Assembly: GCA_023387985.1 (NCBI GenBank)
Contig: JAEWHC010000004.1
Coordinates: 1 to 64,000 of the forward strand
DNA: 64,000 bases
From: Bacteroidota bacterium
GTDB taxonomy: Bacteria > Bacteroidota > Bacteroidia > Chitinophagales > Chitinophagaceae
Direction of reading: 5' to 3'
Under the pieces are notes generated by a model. It worked only from the letters and a program-made list of their open reading frames with translations, was not told the origin of the DNA and searched no databases. Made by a program: the position numbers and the translations under genes. Positions 35,364 through 44,977 of the stretch are shown one piece after another (the stretch's first letter is position 1; the number at the start of each line of letters is the position of its first letter).

Positions 35364-38174
35364 TTATTGGCAACTTTCCCAGACCAGGTAGGCAATATGA
35401 TCGTACCTGAAGCCGCTTGCATGGGTCAGGTTCATTTCGCAGGTGGCGGCGCTGGAGTATCCTTTAATATGGTTGTTGCCTTTATAGGGTTGAATCTCAA
35501 GCCGTGTTGCCCCTTCGGTTAGCTCGGGAAATAAAAATCCACGGTCTCCGGCCATCCCGCAACAACCGGCATATACAGGCAGTTCAACATTTTCAGTACA
35601 GCTTTCGGCAATATGCCGGAACTCGCCCACTTTCCCCATTTTGATTACTGAACAGGCAGGATGTAAAACCGCTTCCTGCTGCGTTTTCTTAAGATCGAGT
35701 TTTGGAACGATCCAGGCTGATAAATATTCAACACTGTCTATAAAACGGATCTTTTCAAAATGATGCCGGTCTTCTTCGGGCAAGTTTTTTCCATTTTGCA
35801 AAAAAGTATATGTGCAGGATGAAAAATCGCAGACAACCGGAATACGCCCCTGGCGTGTCCAGATCCAAAGCGCGTGAATGGCATTTTTTAAAACGATCTG
35901 GCTGGCTTCGCTGAAACCTTTACTGCTGAAAGGCTGACCGCAACAATGGCCTTTTACATCCGGGGGAAGCAATACCTCAATACCTGCTTTATTGCTTAAC
36001 TGCAGCAAGATATTTTGTAACGGTTTTGCCGGCCGCGGGTATTGTTCAAATATGCGGTTGATACAGGAAGGAAAATAAACAATTTCTGGATTTGGCGGAT
36101 TCTGATAAGGAAATTCACGTGCCCGTGTAACGTATGACTCAAACACCGGGATGCCCTTGACCGGCCCATGCAAAATGCGGGTGATCCTGGTCAGCCAGTT
36201 GGTTCCGGCAAAATGGTTGATGCCTGCACCAAGCCCAAGCAATCCACGAAGCTGGCTTTCCACTGAACCAAAGTTTTTTGCCATGCTTTTGGCTATCCTG
36301 TTTGCGATCCGGCTGTGATTTTCTTTTCTCAATCTTTTGACGAGCTCTCCCGTATTGATGCCAACCGGGCATTCCGTAGCGCATAACCCGTCCACGGCAC
36401 AGGTATCCAATCCATCATATTCATATTCCTCAACCAGTTTTTTCCAGGCTTTTGGATCTTCATTTTTTGCAATGGCCATTGCACGCCTTCCGGCAATTCT
36501 CCTGCGGGGCGTCATCGTAACCAGTCGGCTTGGACAGGCCGGCTCGCAAAATCCGCACTCAATACATTTGTCCACCTCTTCTTCCACTACCGGCAATGGT
36601 TTTATGTTCTTCAAATGGGCTTCGGCATCGGCATTGATGATTACGCCCGGATTCAGGATATTTTCGGGATCAACCACCTCCTTCAGCCGCTGCATAATGG
36701 CGTATGCTTCCGGTCCCCATTCTTTCTCCACAAAAGGCGCCATATTTCGCCCGGTACCATGTTCCGCTTTCAAAGCACCGTCATATTTGTCAATAACCAA
36801 CGATACCATGGCTTTGAGAAAAGCATCATAGCGGCGGATTTCTTTTTCTTCATCCATCACCTGGGTGATGCAAAAATGGAGATTTCCGTCTTTGGCATGG
36901 CCGAAAATAATGGCATCTTCATATCCAAAATCCACGAACAATTGTTGAAGGTCAATTACTGCATCCGCCAGTTTTTCAACAGGGAAGGCTATATCTTCCA
37001 GGATCACGGTCGTGCCTCTTTTCCGCATGGAACCTACACTTGGAAACAATCCTTTGCGTACTTTCCAGATGGCCTGGCGCTCGGCATGGTTCCGGGTAAA
37101 ACCGGCAGGATGCACTAAAGGTAAACGGGCGATCAATTCTTCCGCAGAAGCTACAAGCGCCGACAATTCCTCCTCATAAATGGCCTGGTATTCCACAAGG
37201 AGCGCAGCGGCCTCTCCGGGCAGCAACTTCATAAAATCCGGCATTCCCGGAAGTTCTTCAACTGAGCGCAGGCTGGCCCGGTCCATCAATTCTACTGCCT
37301 CTGCACCGTTGTTTTTAAGTTCCGGAATAGAAGCGCATGCAGAATGGATATCTGTAAAAAATAATAAAGATGTGGTTTTCAATGGCTTATCGGGCACTGT
37401 TTGCATTACTGCTTCACTAATAAAAGCCAGAGTCCCTTCGCCACCTACAAGCAAGTGAATGAAAATATCAAGCGGATGTTCAAAGTCAACCAATGCATTC
37501 AGGGAATAACCCACCGTATTTTTTGTGCGGTATTTCCGGCTGATTTTTTCGCGTAATGCACCATTGTTCATTATCGACTTCCGCGTTTCGAGCAAAGTTT
37601 CGAAAAGAAGCGTCTCTTCTTTTTCAAACCGCTCATAATCTTGTTCGATTCGTGAATCGAAAACATTTCCATTGGGCAGAATGAATCGCAGGTGGCGGAG
37701 TGTATGATAAGAATTTAACGCCACCCCACAACACATGCCGGAAGCATTATTGCTGATGATGCCCCCCATTTGCGCCGCGATAATTGATGCCGGATCCGGA
37801 CCGAGTTTGGTTCGGTAAACCGCCAATGCCCGGTTTACAATATCACCGGTAACCCCGGGCTGCACGAGTACCTCAGTCCCATTATTCAACGCTTCCACCT
37901 TTTTCCAGGAAATGCTGAGATCGGCCAAAATACCATCGGTAATGCTTTGTCCTGCCAGGCTTGTACCCCCGGCACGAAAAACCAGCGGCACCTGATGTTG
38001 GCGGCAGAAACCAAACAATTGCCGGATATCCTGCTCGGATTCAGGAACCACCACTGCCTGTGGAAGAAGGGTATAGCATCCGGCGTCGGAAGCATAAGCA
38101 TGACGGTCAAGCAGGGATATCCGGATCTGGTTTTCTTGCAGAATTTCTCGCAAATGTAAATGCAGGTTTTGCAT
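35364..38174 (-). CDS. Fused FAD-linked oxidase / iron-sulfur / CCG-domain protein (GlcD-GlcF or D-lactate dehydrogenase type)
   Basis: A 936-residue fusion. The N-terminal half is a FAD_binding_4 oxidase (VFRAGGTSLAGQSITDG, ISNNASGMCCG, HAKDGNLHFCITQ and AEHGTGRNMAP) typical of D-lactate or glycolate dehydrogenases. It is followed by two 4Fe-4S motifs (CIECGFCEPACPSR, CAVDGLCATECPVG) and by a C-terminal CCG region (FPSCINRIF, GHCCGQPFS, HPACSVIK, CCGMAGDRG). It should oxidise a 2-hydroxy acid and pass electrons to the quinone pool at the membrane. Fusion of the GlcD-like and GlcF-like parts is known in this phylum. No lactate or glycolate transporter is adjacent. Confidence 0.93.
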   Translation of the reverse strand: MQNLHLHLREILQENQIRISLLDRHAYASDAGCYTLLPQAVVVPESEQDIRQLFGFCRQHQVPLVFRAGGTSLAGQSITDGILADLSISWKKVEALNNGTEVLVQPGVTGDIVNRALAVYRTKLGPDPASIIAAQMGGIISNNASGMCCGVALNSYHTLRHLRFILPNGNVFDSRIEQDYERFEKEETLLFETLLETRKSIMNNGALREKISRKYRTKNTVGYSLNALVDFEHPLDIFIHLLVGGEGTLAFISEAVMQTVPDKPLKTTSLLFFTDIHSACASIPELKNNGAEAVELMDRASLRSVEELPGMPDFMKLLPGEAAALLVEYQAIYEEELSALVASAEELIARLPLVHPAGFTRNHAERQAIWKVRKGLFPSVGSMRKRGTTVILEDIAFPVEKLADAVIDLQQLFVDFGYEDAIIFGHAKDGNLHFCITQVMDEEKEIRRYDAFLKAMVSLVIDKYDGALKAEHGTGRNMAPFVEKEWGPEAYAIMQRLKEVVDPENILNPGVIINADAEAHLKNIKPLPVVEEEVDKCIECGFCEPACPSRLVTMTPRRRIAGRRAMAIAKNEDPKAWKKLVEEYEYDGLDTCAVDGLCATECPVGINTGELVKRLRKENHSRIANRIAKSMAKNFGSVESQLRGLLGLGAGINHFAGTNWLTRITRILHGPVKGIPVFESYVTRAREFPYQNPPNPEIVYFPSCINRIFEQYPRPAKPLQNILLQLSNKAGIEVLLPPDVKGHCCGQPFSSKGFSEASQIVLKNAIHALWIWTRQGRIPVVCDFSSCTYTFLQNGKNLPEEDRHHFEKIRFIDSVEYLSAWIVPKLDLKKTQQEAVLHPACSVIKMGKVGEFRHIAESCTENVELPVYAGCCGMAGDRGFLFPELTEGATRLEIQPYKGNNHIKGYSSAATCEMNLTHASGFRYDHIAYLVWESCQ

Positions 38175-38312
38175 GATTTTTAAGCAGGTTTATGGCGCAA
38201 TAAATGCAGGAACTGAAAGGTAGACCATGTTTTTAAAACCCATGCCCATTCGAATAAATGAATAATTTTTAAAAGGCTGTTTACCTGATCAAACACTGAC
38301 TATTTTTACAGG

Positions 38313-38807
38313 ATGAAATTAACAGATATCCGGCTGGAGCCTATGAGCACGGAGTATGATGCAGCAATCGCTAAGATTATCAGATCCAGTTTGGAAGAAT
38401 TTGGGGCAAATAAGCCCGGTACCGTTTATTACGACAAAGAAACTGACCACCTTACCAGGCTGTTTGATCATCCCCGTGCATATTATTTCATGGCCTTGCA
38501 TGAAGGCAGGCTGTTGGGCGGTGCAGGAATTTTTCCCACCGCAGGACTGGAAGAAAATATGGCAGAACTTGTAAAAATGTATTTGTTGCCTGAGGCTAGA
38601 GGCATTGGCCTGGGCAAAAAACTGCTAGAAGCCTGTTTTGAAAAGGCGCGGGAAATGGGTTACACTACATTGTACATTGAAACACTTCCGGAACTTCGGC
38701 AGGCGATCAGTCTTTACAGGCACATGGGATTTGAGGAAATTCCAGCTCAGCTTGGCAACTCCAACCATGGAGGCTGCAGTGTTTTTATGGTGAGGACCAT
38801 TACTTAA
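38313..38807 (+). CDS. GNAT-family N-acetyltransferase
   Basis: A 164-residue acetyl-CoA-dependent transferase. The GNAT core is visible: LLGGAGIFP (β4), LVKMYLLPEARGIGLGKKLLEACFEKARE with the acetyl-CoA-binding RGIGLGKK loop, and YIETLPELRQAISLYRHMGFEEI at the end. The acceptor is not identifiable. It stands alone, divergent from the fused oxidase gene. A TATTTTTA at 38301-38308 might be a -7 element just before the ATG. Confidence 0.9.
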   Translation: MKLTDIRLEPMSTEYDAAIAKIIRSSLEEFGANKPGTVYYDKETDHLTRLFDHPRAYYFMALHEGRLLGGAGIFPTAGLEENMAELVKMYLLPEARGIGLGKKLLEACFEKAREMGYTTLYIETLPELRQAISLYRHMGFEEIPAQLGNSNHGGCSVFMVRTIT

Positions 38808-38922
38808 TGCATTTTAAAAATGCGAAATATATCTAAAACTTGACAATCGGTTCCCCCAGCAGAAATGTGAAAGGATTATTTAGCACAAAAACGTTTACTT
38901 CGCAAAATTCAAAAGCATTGGC

Positions 38923-40443
38923 ATGAATTGGATACTGTTCATCATTTTTCTTATTGGGTACCACGTGGGACTTTACGGAATGTTTCAAAAAGCCGGAATC
39001 CCCGGATGGAAGGCATTAATCCCTTTTTACAATTACTGGTGCATTATTGAAAAAACCGGTTTGCGCAAGATTTGGTTCTGGCTACTGTTCATTCCGGTTG
39101 TTGGTGTTTTTGTTGCCATTTGGATTACCATTATTTTCGTGATGCATTTTGGCCGCTTCAACCTTATTCACCATACCCTGGCTGTTTTTGTTCCTTTTAT
39201 TTATTTCCCCTACCTGGGTTTTTCAAAAAATGAACGCTATGCAGGCTCAGCAGTATTTAAAAATTACCATAAGCCGGCCAGTCGCGAATGGATTGATGCC
39301 GCGGCTTTTGCTGTAGTGGCTGCCACCATTATCCGCACATTTATTTTTGAAGCTTATACCATTCCTTCTCCAAGCATGGAGAAAACCTTGCTGGTGAACG
39401 ATTTTCTTTTTGTAAATAAAGTGGCTTATGGACCGAGGGTGCCTCAAACACCGCTCAGTTTTCCTTTTGTGCACAACCTGATGCCAAACTCCCAGGTGCC
39501 TTCCTATCTCAAATGGGTACAACTTCCTTACAAGCGCATAAAAGGGTATGATAAGATCAAGAGAAATGATGTGGTGGTATTTAATTTCCCGGTTGGCGAC
39601 ACAGTAATCAATCACCCGGAATATGGCAGTTTCCGTCCCTATTACGATGTGTTGCGTAACGATTACAAAGGAAACCGCGACGCATTGATGGCCGATTGGG
39701 GCGATCGAATCCTGGTTCATCCAATGGACAAGACGGACAATTACATTAAGCGTTGTGTTGGTATTGCAGGCGATACCATTGAGCTGCGCAATGGAGTGCT
39801 TTATGTAAACGGACAGCTTTCTCCGGATCCCGAAGGCGCCATGATCAATTACCGCGTGGTTACCGATGGCAGGCCCATCGATTTCTACAGCCTGAAAGAA
39901 AATACCGGTGCAGACATCAGGTGGAGCAATAAAGATGCAGAAATCGCTCAACTGAATGCCTATTTCAGGAATGACAGTTCTTATGTTTTAAATTTATCCT
40001 CATCAGATGCAGACCTTATCCGGAAAATGGGCAATGTAAGATCCGTGGAGTTACTGGTTCTGGAATTTGACGACCTCTGGCCTCATCATCCCGGCTATAC
40101 CTGGGCCATTGACAATTACGGGCCGTTATGGATTCCCAAAGCCGGTGTTACTGTGCCATTAAATCAAATGAATTTTCCGTTGTATGAGCGGGTTATCCGC
40201 AATTATGAAGGTCACGAGCTGAGCAATAACGGTAACCAGATTGTGATAGATGGGCAACCGGTCACAAGTTATACCTTCAAATACAATTATTACTGGATGA
40301 TGGGCGACAACCGCCACAATAGCCAGGATAGCCGTTTCTGGGGATTTGTACCGGAGACACATGTGGTAGGCCGTCCAAGTTTCATTTGGTTCAGCTGGGA
40401 AAACGGCCCGAGATGGAACAGGATTTTCAGGGCCATTAAATAG
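38923..40443 (+). CDS. lepB: Signal peptidase I with N-terminal membrane extension
   Basis: A 506-residue leader peptidase that removes signal peptides at the outer face of the inner membrane. The first about 110 residues contain two or three hydrophobic helices (DUF5684-like: WILFIIFLIGYHVGLYGMF, FWLLFIPVVGVFVAIWITI). The S26 domain has the membrane segment FAVVAATIIRTFIFEAY, catalytic Ser in IPSPSMEKTL and Lys in DNYIKRCVGIAGD, and the end motif MMGDNRHNSQDSRFWGFV. A large insertion between the Ser and Lys boxes is usual for Bacteroidota. A strong terminator follows. Confidence 0.95.
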   Translation: MNWILFIIFLIGYHVGLYGMFQKAGIPGWKALIPFYNYWCIIEKTGLRKIWFWLLFIPVVGVFVAIWITIIFVMHFGRFNLIHHTLAVFVPFIYFPYLGFSKNERYAGSAVFKNYHKPASREWIDAAAFAVVAATIIRTFIFEAYTIPSPSMEKTLLVNDFLFVNKVAYGPRVPQTPLSFPFVHNLMPNSQVPSYLKWVQLPYKRIKGYDKIKRNDVVVFNFPVGDTVINHPEYGSFRPYYDVLRNDYKGNRDALMADWGDRILVHPMDKTDNYIKRCVGIAGDTIELRNGVLYVNGQLSPDPEGAMINYRVVTDGRPIDFYSLKENTGADIRWSNKDAEIAQLNAYFRNDSSYVLNLSSSDADLIRKMGNVRSVELLVLEFDDLWPHHPGYTWAIDNYGPLWIPKAGVTVPLNQMNFPLYERVIRNYEGHELSNNGNQIVIDGQPVTSYTFKYNYYWMMGDNRHNSQDSRFWGFVPETHVVGRPSFIWFSWENGPRWNRIFRAIK

Positions 40444-40490
40444 TTTTGCAAGCTTTTGGCAGAATTGCCGGAATAATAAAATACATTTAC

Positions 40491-40523
40491 AAATGCCATT
40501 CGCCCTGCGAAATGGCATTTTTT
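40491..40523 (+). terminator. Rho-independent terminator of lepB
   Basis: AAATGCCATT-CGC at 40491-40503 pairs with GCG-A-AATGGCATTT at 40507-40520, with one bulged base and a three-base loop, followed by T residues. It lies about 50 bases after the lepB stop codon. Confidence 0.82.
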
Positions 40524-40602
40524 GACTTCAACCGCATTTTTGCACCTTAACGCTATTCGGATTGAAGACAATTTTACGAATTTGCAAAACATTCTGCATA
40601 GC

Positions 40603-41088
40603 ATGTCGAAAGAAAAAATCACCATTAAATATACAAGGTTCGATTCAGATGCCGGTTTAACCGAAGAAGATCGTTCACTTTTGTCGAAAGCCCGTGCTTT
40701 TACCAAAAATGCCTTTGCACCTTACAGCAATTTTAAAGTGGCTGCAGTTGGCAAAACCTTGAACGGCAGAATATTTACCGGCACCAACCAGGAAAACGCC
40801 AGTTTTCCTGCCGGCCTTTGTGCCGAAAGGGTGATGTTGTCGGCTTTCAGCCTGGTGGCCAATGAGGACAAATTGGAAACGGTAGCCATATCCTTTAAAC
40901 GCAACCGGCGCAAAAGTGATGTGCCTGTTTCCCCCTGTGGCATTTGCCGGCAGTCGCTTGTGGAATATGAAGAACGTGGAGGCGCTCCCATCCGGCTGAT
41001 TTTATCGGGACAGGAAGGCGAAGTGCTGGTTATAGATTCCGCCAAAGACCTCCTGCCCTTTTCATTTGGCAAAAATGACCTGGATTAA
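40603..41088 (+). CDS. cdd: Cytidine deaminase
   Basis: A 161-residue pyrimidine salvage enzyme that deaminates cytidine or deoxycytidine. The zinc site is complete: Cys and catalytic Glu in NASFPAGLCAERVM, two Cys in SPCGICRQSL. FAPYSNFKVAA is the substrate region. The ATG at 40603 gives the normal N-terminus; a frame opening at 40522 starts inside the lepB terminator and is not used. It converges with csaA, 12 bases away. Confidence 0.95.
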   Translation: MSKEKITIKYTRFDSDAGLTEEDRSLLSKARAFTKNAFAPYSNFKVAAVGKTLNGRIFTGTNQENASFPAGLCAERVMLSAFSLVANEDKLETVAISFKRNRRKSDVPVSPCGICRQSLVEYEERGGAPIRLILSGQEGEVLVIDSAKDLLPFSFGKNDLD

Positions 41089-41100
41089 TCTGGCAGGGAT

Positions 41101-41430
41101 TCAGCCGATCTTCAAACCATTGCCCACACGTTGGTCCGGTCTGAGCAAAACCACTTCATTGTTTTCCGCGTAGATGCCAAGCACCAGGCACTGGCTGCTG
41201 AAACCGGCGATCAACCGTGGCGGAAAATTCACCACAGCGATAACCTGGGTGCCCATAAGTTCACCAGTTGCATAACGCTCAGTAATTTGTGCAGAAGACT
41301 GCAGGATGCCCATTTCCCCAAAATCGATCCAGAGTTTATACGCCGGTTTCCGCGCTTTTGGAAAAGGCGCACACCCGGTTACTGTTCCCACCCGGATATC
41401 CAATTGCTCAAAATTTTCAAATGCTACCAT
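41101..41430 (-). CDS. csaA: CsaA-type tRNA-binding domain protein
   Basis: A 109-residue protein consisting of one OB-fold tRNA-binding domain as in the C-terminus of methionyl-tRNA synthetase. It shows LDIRVGTVTGCAPFPKARKPAYKLWIDFG, QSSAQITERY, and QVIAVVNFPPRLIAGF with the closing LLRPDQRVGNGLKIG. CsaA has been linked to chaperone-like and export functions; in practice it binds tRNA. It follows the phosphoribosyltransferase gene on the minus strand with an 86-base gap. Confidence 0.92.
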   Translation of the reverse strand: MVAFENFEQLDIRVGTVTGCAPFPKARKPAYKLWIDFGEMGILQSSAQITERYATGELMGTQVIAVVNFPPRLIAGFSSQCLVLGIYAENNEVVLLRPDQRVGNGLKIG

Positions 41431-41516
41431 CTAGATATCTATGAAATGCTCATATAGCAAGAGCAGATTTGCAAAACACAATTGACCACATAAATCACCC
41501 GGCGGTTCGTTCTCAG

Positions 41517-42011
41517 TTACGCCATCCAGGCCCCCGTCAATGCGCCTTCGCCTTCCTCCACTTCAATGTATTCCTGAATGGTGGTAGCCAGCGAATGGCC
41601 TACATAATCAGCCTGAACGGGAAACTTTTTATGGGTACGTTCCACCAGGACACAAGTTTGAATTTTTGCAGGCATTCCATTTAAAAACGGTTTTAATGCA
41701 TAGGTGAGCGTCTTTCCGCTATTGGCCACATCATCTATCAAAACCACAGTGGCGCCTTCCATTCCGGGATCCTGATCCAGCTCAATATGCACCGGATTTT
41801 TCTTGTCCATTTTCACTGAGATTACATCAATTTTTCCGCCAAAAGCTGTTGAAAGGGTTTCTAGCAAACGGGCAGCAAGCACCAGGCCATGTGGCGCTAT
41901 TCCTGCCAGAATCAAATGTGCGCATTCCTGGTTTCTTTCGAGGATCTCTAGCGCCATACGGCGGATCTTGAAATCAATTTGAGCAGCATTCAGAATATAT
42001 TTCTTTTCCAC
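41517..42011 (-). CDS. Phosphoribosyltransferase family protein (PyrR-like)
   Basis: A 164-residue type I PRTase-fold protein. The PRPP-binding loop is VVLIDDVANSGKTL near residue 88, preceded by LILAGIAPHGLVLAARLL. It may act on uracil or a purine base, or regulate pyrimidine genes like PyrR; the acceptor-base region (VGHSLATTIQEYIEVE) does not settle this. It is divergent from the membrane Fe-S protein and precedes csaA. Confidence 0.87.
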   Translation of the reverse strand: MEKKYILNAAQIDFKIRRMALEILERNQECAHLILAGIAPHGLVLAARLLETLSTAFGGKIDVISVKMDKKNPVHIELDQDPGMEGATVVLIDDVANSGKTLTYALKPFLNGMPAKIQTCVLVERTHKKFPVQADYVGHSLATTIQEYIEVEEGEGALTGAWMA

Positions 42012-42105
42012 TTCACTCCTTTTGAGGCAAATTAAACCATAAATAGAGAAATTCTGCCTTGCTTGGTTTAATTTTATCCCATTGTAATCAGATCAAACAT
42101 TCAGG

Positions 42106-43437
42106 ATGGAAATACTTCTACAAGTGCTGTTCATTATTATGCTTGCGTTTGCGGTTTGGTTTTTTGCACGGAATATCCGCAGAATCAATAAAGTAATCGG
42201 CATGGGCCGCAAAGAAAATATAGATGTGGAGCCTGGAAAAGCCTGGAAAAATGTTTTGTTACTGGCTTTTGGACAAAAAAAGATGTTCAAAAACCCACTC
42301 GTTGCTTTCCTGCATTTTATTGTTTATGGCGGTTTCATTATTGTGAATATCGAAGTCATGGAGATTATAATCGATGGCATTTTTGGTACGCATCGGGTCT
42401 TGGGCGGAGTTCTGGGAAATTTATATCCCTGGCTGATCCACGCTTTTGAAGTTCTCGCTTTGCTGGTGATCGTAGCCTGCGCGGTATTCCTGATCCGCAG
42501 AAACGGGGTAAAGGTCTGGCGGCTCTGGCACAGCGACCTGAAAGGGTGGCCGAGGTCGGATGCAAATTATATTTTGATTTTTGAAATCCTCCTCATGAGT
42601 GCTTTTTTGTGCATGAATGCCTCAGATAGCCTGCTGGCGACCCGCGGCATTGGAGCATATGCTGTGCATGCTTATGGTCCCTTTGCCATCAGCCAGTACC
42701 TGGCGCCGCTTTTTGAAGGATTGAGCAGCGGAACGCTTATTGTACTTGAAAGATTTTTCTGGTGGTTCCATATTGCCGGTATCCTGTTTTTTCTCAATTA
42801 CCTGCCTTATTCCAAACACCTGCACATCCTGTATGCTTTTCCAAATTCGTATTATGCCCGACCCGAACGAATTGGGAAAATGCAGAATATGCCGGTCATT
42901 CAAAAAGAAGTGGCGCTTGCAATGGGTGCCGATATTTCGGGGGATCCGGTACTTTCAGGCTTGCCCGATGCGCCACCTGATCAGTTTGGATCCAAAGACA
43001 TATTTGATTTGAGCTGGAAAAACCTGCTGGATGCCTATACCTGTACGGAATGCGGAAGATGCAGCGCGGCCTGCCCTGCCAACATTACCGGCAAATTGCT
43101 CAGTCCAAGGCTGATTATGATGAAAACACGCGACCGATGCGAAGAAATAAAAACAAGCGTTACAAATAACGGTCAATGGAATGACGATGGCAAATCTTTG
43201 CTACACGATTACATCACCGTTGAGGAACTGAGGGCATGCACGGCATGTACAGCCTGTGTGGAAGAATGCCCGGTAAGCATTTCTCCTTTGGACATCATTA
43301 TGCAATTGCGCCGTTACCTGATACTCGACGAAAGCAACAGCCCGGTGGAATGGAATGTCATGTTCGGCAATATTGAAAATAATTATGCACCCTGGAAGTT
43401 CAATCCGGAAGAACGTACCGGGTGGATTCCTTCCTGA
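42106..43437 (+). CDS. Membrane-bound 4Fe-4S protein (HdrC/NarI-like)
   Basis: A 443-residue protein with about five to six hydrophobic helices in the first 260 residues (a NarI-like cytochrome b domain with His in FLHFIVYGG, IHAFEVLAL and WWFHIAGIL) and two 4Fe-4S motifs near the C-terminus: CTECGRCSAACPANI and CTACTACVEECPVSI. This is the common Bacteroidota quinone-linked redox protein that is usually followed by a separate CCG-domain Fe-S protein. Here the next gene is a serine hydrolase, so the partner is not adjacent. Electron donor unknown. Confidence 0.88.
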   Translation: MEILLQVLFIIMLAFAVWFFARNIRRINKVIGMGRKENIDVEPGKAWKNVLLLAFGQKKMFKNPLVAFLHFIVYGGFIIVNIEVMEIIIDGIFGTHRVLGGVLGNLYPWLIHAFEVLALLVIVACAVFLIRRNGVKVWRLWHSDLKGWPRSDANYILIFEILLMSAFLCMNASDSLLATRGIGAYAVHAYGPFAISQYLAPLFEGLSSGTLIVLERFFWWFHIAGILFFLNYLPYSKHLHILYAFPNSYYARPERIGKMQNMPVIQKEVALAMGADISGDPVLSGLPDAPPDQFGSKDIFDLSWKNLLDAYTCTECGRCSAACPANITGKLLSPRLIMMKTRDRCEEIKTSVTNNGQWNDDGKSLLHDYITVEELRACTACTACVEECPVSISPLDIIMQLRRYLILDESNSPVEWNVMFGNIENNYAPWKFNPEERTGWIPS

Positions 43438-43451
43438 TCAAGCCACCACTC

Positions 43452-44888
43452 ATGAAAAAACTCTTTTGGTTATTTCCGGCTTTGCTGATCTGCTCAACAA
43501 TGGCCACGGCGCAAACCTCCGAAGCAATGGCCCGCAAAATAAGGGCATGGTACAATGCGGAACAGGCAGACAGCATTTGGCTGAATGCCGGCAGCCAGTT
43601 TCAAGGCACGCTTTCGAAGGAAGGTTTTTCAAACGCCTTAAAAACCCAGTTGTTCCCCTATGGCCATATTGTTGGATTCGGTTTTGCAAACACCATTGAC
43701 CATGGCGTAGACCGGTATAGGCTAACCACCGAAAAAGGACTCAATCTTCAGATGCTTCTGAAGCTGGATGCCGAAGGAAAGATCAGCACGCTTTATTTTC
43801 AGCCCTGGAAAGGTGATGTTCGTGAACGCAAAGACAGTCTTTGGTATGACAATGCCCGCACCAACGCGCTGGATAACCTGGTGCATGAGGCGGCAATAAA
43901 TTTCCTGGAAAAATCAAATACGCCGGGTATATCCATTTTGGTTCTGCAAAACAACAGGGCGAATTATTACAACTATGGCTGGGCCCGCGAATCCACGCAG
44001 CAGCATCCCACACCGCAAATGCTTTATGAGATTGGCAGCCTGACCAAAACATTTACCGCGTTTCTGCTTGCCGATGCCGTGCTAAACAAACAAGTAAAAC
44101 TGGCCGATCCCATTACGAAGTTTTTGCCTGATTCGGTAGCGAAAAACAAAAACCTGGCTCAAATAACGCTCATGCAGTTAAGCAACCACACGAGCGGACT
44201 TCCCAGGCTACCTTCAAACATGCTCCCTGAGCATATTGATTTAAAAGATCCTTACAGGAATTACAGCCCCGATGACCTTTTCAGTTACCTGCGTACTGCA
44301 AAAACTGAAAACAAGCCAGGCACAACCTATAGCTACAGCAATCTGGGTTTTGGTTTGCTGGGTGTAATCCTCGAAAAAATATATCAAAAACCCCTGGAAG
44401 AAATCTACCGGCAGTTGATCTTTCAGCCTTTCGGCATGCGCAATACCACTTCACTAAGCCTGGCCGATACCACAATGGCCGCAGCACCGCACAACCAGGA
44501 GGGCAATCCAAGCGCTTACTGGAATTTCCAATCAATGGCCGCAGCGGGATCCATTAAATCAAATCTCGAGGATATGGCCCGTTATGCCATGCAGTTTACC
44601 CTGAGGCCCCGAGGGAAAAACAATAAACCCGATGAGCGCATTTTACTGGTGGACAGCCTGACCTTCAGCGATAAAAATATCCATGCGGGATTGGGATGGC
44701 GTTTTAATCAGGCTTCAACCGAAAACCGGAGAATGATACACAGCGGAGGGACCGGGGGATTCCGCAGCCATCTTGAAATCATCCCCGCCCGCAAGGAGGC
44801 GATTTTGGTACTTTCCAATGCTGAAGATGAACAGGCGATCGTTCTTGGCGAGTTGCTCTCCAAACAAATCCGGGAAATGAATAAATGA
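43452..44888 (+). CDS. Exported serine hydrolase, class C β-lactamase/PBP-like fold
   Basis: A 478-residue protein with a signal peptide (MKKLFWLFPALLICSTMATAQ). After a DUF3887-like N-terminal domain of about 130 residues comes the serine β-lactamase-like domain: SxxK in YEIGSLTKTF, YxN in YSYSNLGF, and HSGGTGG near the C-terminus. Such proteins act as D-aminopeptidases, esterases or carboxypeptidases more often than as true β-lactamases. I start at the ATG at 43452 so that the signal comes first; ten upstream residues overlap the previous gene. It follows the Fe-S protein gene after 14 bases. Confidence 0.9.
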   Translation: MKKLFWLFPALLICSTMATAQTSEAMARKIRAWYNAEQADSIWLNAGSQFQGTLSKEGFSNALKTQLFPYGHIVGFGFANTIDHGVDRYRLTTEKGLNLQMLLKLDAEGKISTLYFQPWKGDVRERKDSLWYDNARTNALDNLVHEAAINFLEKSNTPGISILVLQNNRANYYNYGWARESTQQHPTPQMLYEIGSLTKTFTAFLLADAVLNKQVKLADPITKFLPDSVAKNKNLAQITLMQLSNHTSGLPRLPSNMLPEHIDLKDPYRNYSPDDLFSYLRTAKTENKPGTTYSYSNLGFGLLGVILEKIYQKPLEEIYRQLIFQPFGMRNTTSLSLADTTMAAAPHNQEGNPSAYWNFQSMAAAGSIKSNLEDMARYAMQFTLRPRGKNNKPDERILLVDSLTFSDKNIHAGLGWRFNQASTENRRMIHSGGTGGFRSHLEIIPARKEAILVLSNAEDEQAIVLGELLSKQIREMNK

Positions 44889-44898
44889 TTCAAATTAT

Positions 44899-44927
44899 AA
44901 ATGAATTAAAACTGACATTATTCATTT
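44899..44927 (+). terminator. Weak AT-rich hairpin, possible terminator
   Basis: AAATGAAT at 44899-44906 pairs with ATTCATTT at 44920-44927, followed by T residues. The stem has only two G-C pairs. It lies just after the serine hydrolase stop codon. Confidence 0.35.
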
Positions 44928-44977
44928 TTCTTCTGCCGTATTATTCCTAACTTTCTAAAAATTAAAATGTTGTAGAT

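Noticed and set aside
38808..38835. Palindrome GCATTTTAAAAATGC after the GNAT gene as a terminator
   Set aside because: The loop would be too short for a stable hairpin and no T-run follows.
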